Of a stretch of 64,000 nt of DNA, positions 17,156-24,777 are shown piece by piece. The notes under the pieces are model-generated. The model worked only from the letters and a program-made list of their open reading frames with translations, made no database searches and had not been told where the DNA came from. Made by a program: the position numbers and the translations under genes. The stretch is from NCBI RefSeq assembly GCF_002797325.1, contig NZ_KZ454938.1, positions 942,267 through 1,006,266 of the forward strand, written 5' to 3'. Position 1 is the stretch's first letter. Each line of letters starts with the position of its first letter. The DNA comes from Bacillus sp. FJAT-45037 (lineage in GTDB: Bacteria; Bacillota; Bacilli; Bacillales; Bacillaceae_D).

Positions 17156-17707
17156 ATGAAAATACCAGTTCATTGTGAAGTAGTTGAACAAGCAGCGAGA
17201 GAGAAATTAATAGAAAGAGGCGTGTTGATTGAGGATATCGCAAGCATCGTGTACGAGCTTCAATTACCATACAATCCAGAGTTGAGGATAGAAGAGTGCT
17301 ATGAGGGTGTGGATGCTGTTTTATGCAAGCGAGAAATTCAACATGCTGTTCTTGTTGGGATAGAATTGGATGTATTAGCCGAGCGTAAGCAACTGTCTGA
17401 ACCACTTCAGTCACTGATTGATTCAGATGAAGGTTTGTTTGGCGTTGATGAAACGATCGCATTAGGCTCTGTTTTTGGGTTTGGAAGCATTGCTGTAACG
17501 ACGTTTGGTTTCCTTGATAAACAAAAAGTTGGGATTATTAAAGATTTAGATCATAGAAAGTCAGAAGTACATACGTTTTTAGATGATCTTGTTGCTAGTA
17601 TTGCTGCGAGTGCGGCGGCAAGACTTGCTCATCGTTTGCGTGACATACAAGAAAATCGCCGGATAGAGGATATTAAAAAGCGTGAAGATGAAGAACTTAT
17701 TGGTTAG
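17156..17707 (+). CDS. PgpA-family protein (YutG-like)
   Basis: 183 residues. The C-terminal half carries the phosphatidylglycerophosphatase A family core: HTFLDDLVASIAASAAARLAHR (about 140-161), with the acidic pair DD. The N-terminal half (residues 1-80) resembles the soluble region of Bacillus YutG. E. coli PgpA makes phosphatidylglycerol by dephosphorylation, but Bacillus YutG-type proteins lack clear membrane helices, so the exact reaction is uncertain. AAGGAGGGATC precedes the ATG. Single gene with its own terminator. Confidence 0.8.
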   Translation: MKIPVHCEVVEQAAREKLIERGVLIEDIASIVYELQLPYNPELRIEECYEGVDAVLCKREIQHAVLVGIELDVLAERKQLSEPLQSLIDSDEGLFGVDETIALGSVFGFGSIAVTTFGFLDKQKVGIIKDLDHRKSEVHTFLDDLVASIAASAAARLAHRLRDIQENRRIEDIKKREDEELIG

Positions 17708-17714
17708 AGATAAA

Positions 17715-17749
17715 GCGCCTACGCATGGATAATATGTGTAGGTGTTTTT
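17715..17749 (+). terminator. Terminator
   Basis: The stem CGCCTACGCAT / ATGTGTAGGTG (with G-T pairs) is followed by TTTTTG. Confidence 0.75.
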
Positions 17750-17823
17750 GATCTGGAAATTGAGCTTATTTTCAATATAAACTATAATAGAAGAAATCCC
17801 ACGAAAGAAGGTATGCTTTAGTG

Positions 17824-18003
17824 ATGAATACGTTGCCGAAGTGGATTTATTATAAACAAACATTTCGCACTAAATTTCAAGCTGGTTGCATTAAAGCGAA
17901 GCTTGAGGATAATTGGGAGAATGGATATGAAATCGGCCCACTTGTCGAGGTACGAAAATTAAAAACAGATAGATACATTGTCCGTTATACGTATGATGAA
18001 TGA
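17824..18003 (+). CDS. Small protein of unknown function
   Basis: 59 residues, basic and aromatic-rich (begins MNTLPKWIYYKQTFRTKF). No membrane segment or known motif is seen. GAAAGAAGG lies 10 bases before a GTG (17821) immediately followed by this ATG; either could be the start. A hairpin with a T-run follows. The distance from its neighbours and its own signals support a real single gene. Confidence 0.55.
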   Translation: MNTLPKWIYYKQTFRTKFQAGCIKAKLEDNWENGYEIGPLVEVRKLKTDRYIVRYTYDE

Positions 18004-18004
18004 T

Positions 18005-18042
18005 GAAGAAAGAGCTGGCGCCTTGATGCACTAGCTCTTTTT
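18005..18042. terminator. Terminator between small gene and fumC
   Basis: The stem AAAGAGCT / AGCTCTTT encloses a longer loop and has T-rich ends; it can serve both convergent genes. Confidence 0.7.
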
Positions 18043-18047
18043 ATTAT

Positions 18048-19424
18048 CTATATGGAGCGTTTCTTAATCATGTTCTCAGGCCGAACGAGTAGATCAAATT
18101 GATCAGCAGGTATAAACCCTGTCTTAATGGCCGCTTCTTTTAATGTTAGGTTTTCTTCAAAGGCTAACTTGGCAATTTTAGCCGCTTTTTCGTAACCGAT
18201 ATGAGGATTGAGTGCTGTCACAAGCATCAGAGATTGCTGCAAATGTTCTGTAATTTTCTTTTCATTGATCGTCAAACCAATTAAACAGCGATCATGAAAA
18301 CTGGCTAAACCATCTGATAAGAGGCGGATCGATTGCAATACATTGTAGATGATAACAGGTTTAAACACATTTAATTGCAAGTGCCCTTGACTTGCAGCAA
18401 AGCCAACCGTCGTATCATTGCCCATCACTTGGGCACATACCATCGTTAAAGCTTCGGCTTGTGTGGGGTTAACTTTACCAGGCATGATCGAACTACCGGG
18501 TTCGTTGATTGGGAGTTGATATTCCCCAATACCAGAGCGTGGTCCTGAAGCAAGAAAGCGAATATCGTTGGCGATTTTAAAGACATTAGCCGCGAGTCCC
18601 TTTAACTGGCCGTGTAAGCCAACAAGAGCATCATGACTGGTTAAGCCGTGAAAAAAGTTTTCAGAGGAGTGAAAGGAAGTATTTAATTGTTGCTCAAGCT
18701 GTGAAGCTACGTCCTTACCAAATCCATCAGGTGCATTTAACCCGGTGCCAACAGCGGTTCCTCCAATAGTAAGAATTCGCACATGGTTTAAACTTTCTAT
18801 AATGAATTTTTTACTCGTTAATAGCATGTGCCGCCAAGCACTTATTTCATCTGCAACAGTTAGCGGCGTTGCATCTTGAAGGTGCGTTCGACCGATTTTT
18901 ACAACATCGCGAAATTCAGATTCCTTCTGCTCACATGTCGTAATGATTCGGTCTAGAACATCGATTAATCGGGATTCAACAGCAATCACGGCTGCGAGAT
19001 GCATCGCAGTAGGGAAGGTATCGTTTGAACTTTGAGAACAGTTCACATCGTCATTTGGGTGAATCGGTTCACTTATGTACTCATTTGCTGATGTTGCGAC
19101 AACTTCATTTACATTCATATTTGTCTGAGTACCGCTACCTGTTTGCCATACGACGAGTGGAAAATGTTCAGTCAAGTCGCTTTTTAACAATTCTTCAATC
19201 GCCTGGACGATGACGTTAGCCTTTTTCTCTGTTAATTGACCTTGCTGTTTGTTCACAATAGCACATGCTTTCTTTAATTGTAAAAAAGAAAAGATGACTT
19301 CTTGTGGCATGACTTCTGTACCTATGGGAAAATTTTCTAGGCTTCTTTGCGTTTGTGCTCCCCAAAGCTTTGAATGATCAATAAACATCTTACCAAGTGT
19401 GTCAGATTCCACTCTTTTATCCAT
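18048..19424 (-). CDS. fumC: Class II fumarate hydratase
   Basis: 458 residues. Interconverts fumarate and malate in the TCA cycle. Signature GSSIMPGKVNP at about 315-325; substrate site TGSGTQTNMNVNEV (about 95-108) and CSQSSNDTFPTAMH (about 128-141); GRTHLQDATPLT (about 183-194). The TGSGTQTNMNVNEV stretch separates it from the aspartase at 5189. ATG 19424 follows AAGGAGGAG. It is a second member of the same superfamily in the window; together they link aspartate breakdown to the TCA cycle, but they are far apart and not co-transcribed. Confidence 0.95.
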   Translation of the reverse strand: MDKRVESDTLGKMFIDHSKLWGAQTQRSLENFPIGTEVMPQEVIFSFLQLKKACAIVNKQQGQLTEKKANVIVQAIEELLKSDLTEHFPLVVWQTGSGTQTNMNVNEVVATSANEYISEPIHPNDDVNCSQSSNDTFPTAMHLAAVIAVESRLIDVLDRIITTCEQKESEFRDVVKIGRTHLQDATPLTVADEISAWRHMLLTSKKFIIESLNHVRILTIGGTAVGTGLNAPDGFGKDVASQLEQQLNTSFHSSENFFHGLTSHDALVGLHGQLKGLAANVFKIANDIRFLASGPRSGIGEYQLPINEPGSSIMPGKVNPTQAEALTMVCAQVMGNDTTVGFAASQGHLQLNVFKPVIIYNVLQSIRLLSDGLASFHDRCLIGLTINEKKITEHLQQSLMLVTALNPHIGYEKAAKIAKLAFEENLTLKEAAIKTGFIPADQFDLLVRPENMIKKRSI

Positions 19425-19824
19425 CCTAACTCCTCCTTTTTTCTATTAATGATGCACATATATCAACACATTTTAGGCGTAGATAAAATTATAAATATAA
19501 AATAAGTTTTCCTTCAAATTTTTATTTACTTTTTTTTTTGGAATTGCTATAGTAATAAAGAAGTTCTGACGTCTGACAACTCGACAAAGTTCTTTATAAT
19601 TCGACATATTTTTCATTAATCATGCTACTGTGCGTTTAGATAGTAAGCGTTTGCAATGTGTTACTGCATGAATGATTTATACATATCATTCATCTTAGTG
19701 AAGCATGCTATACACGTGGATAAGTAGATTAATGTGAAGGTTATTATTTATCGGTATAACAAGTAAGGCTCTAGTGAGTCAGGTAGGGTACTCGCTAAAA
19801 TATGAAAAAAGGGGAGCAATAGGG
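19425..19824. other. 400-base gap without a gene (promoter region)
   Basis: An AT-rich divergent gap between fumC and the nucleoside transporter. It contains a cre-like site at 19642-19655 and a poly-T tract near 19530. No small ORF with a convincing ribosome binding site was seen. Confidence 0.6.
19642..19655 (+). promoter_or_regulatory. Candidate cre site (CcpA)
   Basis: AGTAAGCGTTTGCA matches the consensus TGWAANCGNTNWCA at 12 of 14 positions. It lies about 170 bases before the nucleoside transporter. CcpA represses nucleoside uptake in B. subtilis (dra-nupC-pdp), so carbon control is plausible here. Confidence 0.5.
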
Positions 19825-21042
19825 ATGAATTTTTTGTGGGGAATTGTTGGGATTATTACGGTTTTTGCAATCGCATTCTTACTTTCATCAAACCGTAAAG
19901 CAATCAAACCAAGAACGATCTTAGGTGGTCTAGCCATTCAGATTGGCTTTGCCGTTCTTGTTTTAAAAACGACCATTGGACAGCAAGCATTGCAAGGATT
20001 AACAGAAGGAGTATCTTGGATTATTTCGGCTGCAAATGAAGGAATCGACTTTGTATTCGGTGGATTCTTCGGTGATTCAGGAATCGAGTTCGTTTTTGCG
20101 ATTAATGTATTATCTGTCGTTATTTTCTTCTCGGCTCTAATTTCTGTACTTTATTATATCGGAGTCATGCAATTTGTCATTAAATTTATTGGTGGCGGAT
20201 TAGCGAAGCTTCTTGGTACATCGAAAACAGAATCGATGTCGGCTGCTGCTAACATCTTCGTTGGACAAACAGAAGCACCATTAATTGTTAAGCCTTACTT
20301 AAATAAGATGACAAACTCTGAATTGTTTGCGGTTATGACAGGGGGACTTGCATCTGTAGCTGGATCTGTATTAATTGGTTACGCTCTACTTGGTGTACCA
20401 CTTGAGTACTTACTAGCAGCCAGTTTCATGGCCGCTCCAGCAGGTTTAATCATGGCGAAAATGATTGTTCCTGAAACAGAACGTAACACAAACGAGGTCG
20501 ATGATTTTGTACTAGCTAAAGACGAAGAGACAGTAAATATAATTGATGCAGCAGCAAAAGGTGCGAGTACTGGTTTGACACTTGCGCTAAATATCGCTGC
20601 TATGTTAATTGCATTCGTTGCCCTAATTGCTTTGATCAATGGATTGTTATCGATCTTAGGTGGTTTTGCTGGTTTTGAGCAATTATCACTAGAATTAATT
20701 CTAGGGTTTTTATTTGCCCCACTTGCCTTCTTAATTGGTGTACCTTGGGACGAAGCTGTTATGGCTGGTAGCTTCATTGGCCAAAAACTTGTTGTGAATG
20801 AGTTTGTTGCTTACTTATCATTTGCCCCTGAAATTGAAAACTTAAGTGAAAAAGCAGTTGTCGTAATCAGCTTTGCATTATGTGGTTTCGCCAACCTGTC
20901 CTCACTAGGTATTCTTTTAGGCGGTCTTGGTAAACTTGCACCAGAACGTCGTGGAGATATTGCACGTCTTGGTATACGTGCTGTAGCAGCAGGTATGCTT
21001 GCCTCATTACTAAGTGCAGCGATTGCTGGTATGTTAATCTAA
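19825..21042 (+). CDS. NupC/NupG-family nucleoside transporter
   Basis: 405 residues, about 10 membrane helices, concentrative nucleoside transporter family. Motifs include NIFVGQTEAPLIVKPYL (about 147-163), MTGGLASVAGSVLIGYALLG (about 173-192) and FALCGFANLSSLGILLGGLG (about 350-369). It imports nucleosides with protons or sodium. ATG 19825 is used because GGGGAG lies 8 bases before it; an earlier open frame of 17 codons lacks a site. A cre-like site lies upstream. Which nucleoside is preferred cannot be read from the sequence. Confidence 0.92.
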   Translation: MNFLWGIVGIITVFAIAFLLSSNRKAIKPRTILGGLAIQIGFAVLVLKTTIGQQALQGLTEGVSWIISAANEGIDFVFGGFFGDSGIEFVFAINVLSVVIFFSALISVLYYIGVMQFVIKFIGGGLAKLLGTSKTESMSAAANIFVGQTEAPLIVKPYLNKMTNSELFAVMTGGLASVAGSVLIGYALLGVPLEYLLAASFMAAPAGLIMAKMIVPETERNTNEVDDFVLAKDEETVNIIDAAAKGASTGLTLALNIAAMLIAFVALIALINGLLSILGGFAGFEQLSLELILGFLFAPLAFLIGVPWDEAVMAGSFIGQKLVVNEFVAYLSFAPEIENLSEKAVVVISFALCGFANLSSLGILLGGLGKLAPERRGDIARLGIRAVAAGMLASLLSAAIAGMLI

Positions 21043-21049
21043 TAGACAA

Positions 21050-21097
21050 TACAAAACTGTGTTTGTGCCGAATTGGCATGAATGCAGTTTTTTTGTC
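21050..21097 (+). terminator. Terminator after nucleoside transporter
   Basis: The stem AAAACTG...CAGTTTT with an inner TGCC/GGCA helix is followed by TTTTTTT. Confidence 0.75.
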
Positions 21098-21132
21098 ATG
21101 AAAAGAACTGGAAATTAGTTCAAAAGAAATCA

Positions 21133-21162
21133 TTGACAATCGAAATGGTGAAATCGTATACT
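21133..21162 (+). promoter_or_regulatory. Sigma-A promoter of the gntR-ABC operon
   Basis: The -35 is TTGACA (21133-21138) and the -10 is TATACT (21157-21162) with an 18-base spacer. Transcription should start near 21169. Confidence 0.8.
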
Positions 21163-21173
21163 AATTGTGTTAT

Positions 21174-21196
21174 GTGTATTACGTAAAGTAGTACAC
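21174..21196. promoter_or_regulatory. Candidate GntR operator
   Basis: The inverted repeat GTGTATTA-N7-TAGTACAC (one mismatch) lies directly over the expected transcription start, between promoter and gntR. The position suggests autorepression by the YtrA-type regulator, relieved by an unknown signal. Confidence 0.6.
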
Positions 21197-21220
21197 CATA
21201 AACACCAAGGTGGTGAACCG

Positions 21221-21616
21221 ATGTATATATCAATCAATCCGAAAAGTAAAACACCGCTGTATGAACAAATCGTGCAGCAAGTAAAAGAACTTGTCGCAAA
21301 AGATTTAATGGAAGAGGGGGAGCAGTTGCCTTCTGTAAGGGAGTTGGCTGCGCAAATTGTGATGAATCCAAATACAGTAAGCAAAGCGTACAAAGAATTG
21401 GAACGTCAGGGTGTGATTGTCACACTGCGTGGAAAAGGAACATTTGTCGCTGAACAAGCGGAGCGTCATATTGACCCAAGACAAAGAATCAAGGTGAAAG
21501 AACAACTTCAGCAATTAGTCATTGAAGCCAATTATGCAGGAGTAACGAAAACAGAAATCTCAGAGTGGCTAGAGGCTGAATTTAAAGCTTTGGAGGGAAG
21601 TAGCGATGCGAATTAA
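21221..21616 (+). CDS. GntR-family regulator, YtrA subfamily
   Basis: 131 residues. Residues about 8-75 are the GntR winged helix: PLYEQIVQQVKELV, LPSVRELAAQIVMNPNTVSKAYKELERQGVI (about 35-65) and the GKGTFVA wing. The short C-terminal tail of about 50 residues, without a sensor domain, marks the YtrA subfamily, whose members control neighbouring ABC genes. ATG 21221 follows AAGGTGGTGAA; 18 upstream codons in frame overlap the operator. The ATPase gene overlaps its end. Confidence 0.9.
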   Translation: MYISINPKSKTPLYEQIVQQVKELVAKDLMEEGEQLPSVRELAAQIVMNPNTVSKAYKELERQGVIVTLRGKGTFVAEQAERHIDPRQRIKVKEQLQQLVIEANYAGVTKTEISEWLEAEFKALEGSSDAN

Positions 21617-22481
21617 AAGTGTCTCAAAATTAATTAAGCAAAAATCAGTTCTTGAAAATATCGACTTTACGATTGAACGAGGAAAAATAACAGGCATTAT
21701 CGGACGAAATGGGGCTGGGAAAACCACACTTTTGAAATTAATGGTTGGTATCCTAAAACCAGATCAGGGAGATGTGTTAGTTAATCAAGCAAGTATTTAT
21801 GCGCATCCTGAAGTAAAGCAACATGTAGTATTTGTACCAGACTCACCAGAAGCGCTAAAAACGTATTCCATTAAAGAAATTTGCCAGCTCTATAAAGATA
21901 TCTTTCCGAATTTTGATGAAGATCTTTTTTATGAGTTACTTGACCGCTTTACTTTACCGAACAAAGGCAAGGTTGGATCATTCTCAAAAGGTATGAAAGC
22001 TCTTTTTGCGTTAGTGTTGGCATTTTCGACAAAAGCGCAGTACATCTTACTCGATGAACCGACAGATGGACTAGATGTCATTGCTAAAAAGCGCATCTTA
22101 CAGTTTATCGTTGAAGCGGTGGCTGATTATCAAGTAGGCGTTGTGATTTCCTCGCACCGACTAGATGAGTTAGAGTATCTTGCTGATTCGATTATTATGC
22201 TTGAGAATGGAGGCTTATCTAAAACCTACTCCATCGATTCGATTAAGGAATCCTATCTAAAGGTTCAAGCCGTATTCCCTGCTGGGTTACCAGAATCAGT
22301 GAAGGAATTTAGTCATGTGTTAGAACATACAGGAAAAGTTTTTATCTTAATCATTGAAAACAGTAAAGAAGAAGGTCTCATGCAATTAAAGCAAGCGAAT
22401 CCGCTATTTATGGAAGAGCTTCCAATGACTCTAGAAGATCTATTCGTTGCAAAACTTGGAGGTGATCAGTTTGTCGGTTAA
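21606..22481 (+). CDS. ABC transporter ATP-binding protein
   Basis: 291 residues. Walker A GRNGAGKTTL (about 34-43), a degenerate signature GSFSKGMKALFAL (about 127-139; SKGM instead of SGGQ) and Walker B YILLDEPTDGLD (about 149-160). The changed signature is common in ATPases of the YtrB/BcrA export type that work with ABC-2 permeases. It overlaps gntR by 11 bases and the permease by 11 bases, so the three are one unit. The substrate is unknown; relatives act on antibiotics or cell-envelope stress. Confidence 0.88.
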   Translation: MRIKSVSKLIKQKSVLENIDFTIERGKITGIIGRNGAGKTTLLKLMVGILKPDQGDVLVNQASIYAHPEVKQHVVFVPDSPEALKTYSIKEICQLYKDIFPNFDEDLFYELLDRFTLPNKGKVGSFSKGMKALFALVLAFSTKAQYILLDEPTDGLDVIAKKRILQFIVEAVADYQVGVVISSHRLDELEYLADSIIMLENGGLSKTYSIDSIKESYLKVQAVFPAGLPESVKEFSHVLEHTGKVFILIIENSKEEGLMQLKQANPLFMEELPMTLEDLFVAKLGGDQFVG

Positions 22482-23514
22482 AGGATTACTACGTAAAGAA
22501 TGGAAGCAAGCCAGAGGATTTATTTATTTGATCACGTTAATGTTATTCTTTCATTTTCCATTCCGCTCGATGATAGCCATTGAGAACTGGAGAGAAGATA
22601 TAAAAGCAGGGCATTATGATGAGGAATGGTTTCCTCAGCAAATGAGCTATGCTGTACCGAATGAACTTGGCAGCAGTCTTTTTACGATGATTATTATCCT
22701 TCTACTAGTCTTAATGGCTACGATGTTAATCGGATCGGAAAGAAGTACGAGAAAGCTTGATTTTACGTTTTCACTCCCGTATAAACGTCGTACGATCTTC
22801 TTTATGAAATGGTTAATGGGTATCGTTCCTGTAGTTGTTATGTTTACGATTACCTTTTTTATGTCTTATTTCATCATCTTAAACTCAGAATTTAGTATGT
22901 ACTTAAATCAATTCAATGTATTTGAAGCATTTGCTTTTCAATTAATTGGCTTTATCGCAACATATAGTTTTGCTCTATTTATTGGGACCATTACAGGAGA
23001 AATGATCTCACAGCTTACCTTAACCTTTATCTTTACTATTTTCCCTGTAGGTTTTCTCGCATTGTTACAAGTATTTGTTGATGTGAACTTTGGAAATGTA
23101 TATAGTAGAATTCTAGAATGGACAGAGGAGTTAGGGCGTTTGATGTGGCCTGCTTACTCATTTTATACACCGGGCTATAATATGTTTCAATTGCAGAGTA
23201 TTGATTTGCTTTTCCCATTGTTTGCTACGTTCATCTTTCTATTTATGGGGCAGTGGTTATATGAGAGAAACAAAAGTGAATATAATGGAGAGTTTCTGAT
23301 CTTCAAACAACTTGAACCTATCTTCAAAGTGGGCATTATTGTGTGCTTCGCTCTACTTGGAGGAATGATCGGAACAGGGCTTGCTCCGTGGGGATTAAGA
23401 GAATCAGTGATATATATCTTATTTTATTGGATAGGGTTCTTAGTCTTTGGATATTTAAGCTTCTTATTTACGAGAAAGCTATTCTCTATGAATGTGAAGA
23501 TTAAAGGAAGATAA
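22471..23514 (+). CDS. ABC-2 type permease
   Basis: 347 residues with about six or seven membrane helices and a large extracytoplasmic loop after the first (about residues 35-70). The start is a TTG at 22471, 5-6 bases after GGAGGTGA; the first residues then read SVKGLLRKEWKQARG, a typical ABC-2 permease opening. Partner of the upstream ATPase. The ORF could start 8 codons earlier at an ATG inside the ATPase gene, but that lacks a ribosome binding site. Confidence 0.85.
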   Translation: MSVKGLLRKEWKQARGFIYLITLMLFFHFPFRSMIAIENWREDIKAGHYDEEWFPQQMSYAVPNELGSSLFTMIIILLLVLMATMLIGSERSTRKLDFTFSLPYKRRTIFFMKWLMGIVPVVVMFTITFFMSYFIILNSEFSMYLNQFNVFEAFAFQLIGFIATYSFALFIGTITGEMISQLTLTFIFTIFPVGFLALLQVFVDVNFGNVYSRILEWTEELGRLMWPAYSFYTPGYNMFQLQSIDLLFPLFATFIFLFMGQWLYERNKSEYNGEFLIFKQLEPIFKVGIIVCFALLGGMIGTGLAPWGLRESVIYILFYWIGFLVFGYLSFLFTRKLFSMNVKIKGR

Positions 23515-23521
23515 ATAAAGG

Positions 23522-23556
23522 AGGTTGGACCTTTTCTTTAAGGTCCAACCTTTTTA
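23522..23556. terminator. Strong terminator
   Basis: A 12-bp perfect stem (AGGTTGGACCTT / AAGGTCCAACCT) with a 6-base loop, followed by T5. It separates the ABC operon from convergent msrB. Confidence 0.92.
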
Positions 23557-23560
23557 AAAG

Positions 23561-23995
23561 TTACGCTTGAAATAGTTTTAAATACAGTCCGTAGCCTTCT
23601 TTTTCAAGATCTTCCTTTGGAATGAATCGAAGAGCGGCGGAGTTAATACAGTAGCGCAATCCGTTTGGTCCTGGACCGTCATTAAAAACATGACCAAGGT
23701 GTGAATCGGCTTCTTTACTTCGGACTTCTGTTCGAACCATGAAGTGGCTGTGATCTTCTTTTTCAATGACCTCTTTGTCTTCAATCGGCTTAGTGAAGCT
23801 TGGCCATCCACAACCTGCATCATATTTATCAAGCGAACTAAATAACGGTTTACCGGAAATAAGATCAACGTAGATCCCGTCATCCTCTACATTATAATAC
23901 TCATTTCGAAACGGTTGCTCGGTTCCGTTATTTTGTGTGACCTCATACTGAACCGGTGTAAGCTTTTTCTTTAATTCTTCTTTGTTTGAACTCAT
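23561..23995 (-). CDS. msrB: Peptide methionine-R-sulfoxide reductase
   Basis: 144 residues. Reduces the R form of methionine sulfoxide in proteins. The catalytic Cys is C116 in [18 protein letters not shown] (61-67) and [11 protein letters not shown] (99-109) shape the active site. The two CxxC pairs that bind zinc in many MsrB proteins are missing; only C62 remains before the catalytic Cys, and it may serve as resolving residue. It starts 2 bases after msrA ends and is coupled to it. Confidence 0.95.
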   Translation of the reverse strand: MSSNKEELKKKLTPVQYEVTQNNGTEQPFRNEYYNVEDDGIYVDLISGKPLFSSLDKYDAGCGWPSFTKPIEDKEVIEKEDHSHFMVRTEVRSKEADSHLGHVFNDGPGPNGLRYCINSAALRFIPKEDLEKEGYGLYLKLFQA

Positions 23996-23996
23996 C

Positions 23997-24530
23997 TTAT
24001 TTCTCCTCCCAATGCTTCTCGATAAATGCGGCTCGTCCTGATCCTTTGCGATACATCATATAATGAAGAGGGTTCTTTTTGTAGTAGTCTTGATGATACT
24101 CCTCAGCAGGGTAAAAGGTTGTAGCAGGAAGAATATCAACAGCAATTGGCTTCGTGAAGCGGCCGCTTTCATCTAATTCTGTTTTTGATTGCAACGCGAT
24201 TTCTTTTTGTTCCTCATCATGAAAGAAAATCGCTGGACGATAAGAGTCTCCGCGATCATGGAATTGACCACCGGCATCCGTCGGGTCAACTTGTTGCCAA
24301 AAGACTTCGACAAGCTGTTTATAGCTAAATTTTGTAGGCTCAAATGTGATCTGTACAGCTTCGTAATGACCGGTTGTTTCTGAACAGACTTCTTTGTAGG
24401 TAGGGTTCTCTGTGTGTCCGCCTGTATAACCAGAGACGACGGCTTCGATTCCCTCATACGTATCAAAAGGCTTGACCATGCACCAAAAACAGCCTCCAGC
24501 AAAGGTTGCCTTCTTAAAGGATTCACTCAT
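23997..24530 (-). CDS. msrA: Peptide methionine-S-sulfoxide reductase
   Basis: 177 residues. Reduces the S form of methionine sulfoxide. The catalytic motif GGCFWC is at residues 12-17, with the YTGG stretch (about 40-43) and the [13 protein letters not shown] stretch that follows. ATG 24530 has AAAGGAGAG before it; the open frame upstream of that is unsupported. msrA-msrB form an operon, a common repair pair against oxidative damage. Confidence 0.95.
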   Translation of the reverse strand: MSESFKKATFAGGCFWCMVKPFDTYEGIEAVVSGYTGGHTENPTYKEVCSETTGHYEAVQITFEPTKFSYKQLVEVFWQQVDPTDAGGQFHDRGDSYRPAIFFHDEEQKEIALQSKTELDESGRFTKPIAVDILPATTFYPAEEYHQDYYKKNPLHYMMYRKGSGRAAFIEKHWEEK

Positions 24531-24691
24531 GTCACAACTCTCCTTTACACCATTTAGTGTCAGTATATCATGATAGACATCGAACTGACTTAAGATACGC
24601 TTTAGTGTGCTCTTAAACAAAAAAAGCCATTTAAATTTTTGGATAAATCATTCCGTTTATTTGTACATTTTAGTTCTTCTCCTTTTCTTAC

Positions 24692-24727
24692 AACCGTGCT
24701 AAGATAGTATCTTGGCGCGGTTTTTTG
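24692..24727 (+). terminator. Terminator-like hairpin in the leader of the purine permease
   Basis: Arms AACCGTGC / GCGCGGTT and an inner AAGATA / TATCTT make a stable stem (24692-24722), followed directly by T6. It lies 50 bases before the permease start, and msrA upstream is divergent, so there is no upstream plus-strand gene to end. It is best read as an attenuator. No purine riboswitch aptamer was recognised before it. Confidence 0.6.
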
Positions 24728-24740
24728 ACTGATGCTGGGT

Positions 24741-24777
24741 GGGAGAGGGATTCAACGAAAAGAGTTGAATGTTATAA
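24741..24777 (+). promoter_or_regulatory. Ribosome binding site set apart by a hairpin
   Basis: GGGAGAGGG (24741-24749) is 28 bases before the start codon, too far to work in linear form. Between them ATTCAAC-N7-GTTGAAT (24750-24770) forms a perfect 7-bp hairpin. Folding it leaves 7 bases between site and ATG, which is ideal spacing. Confidence 0.5.

Noticed and set aside
18048-19424. A second aspartase
   Set aside because: The TGSGTQTNMNVNEV segment and the CSQSSND site are those of class II fumarase.
24531-24777. Purine riboswitch before the purine permease
   Set aside because: I looked for the three-helix aptamer with its conserved junction bases and did not find it; only the terminator hairpin is clear.
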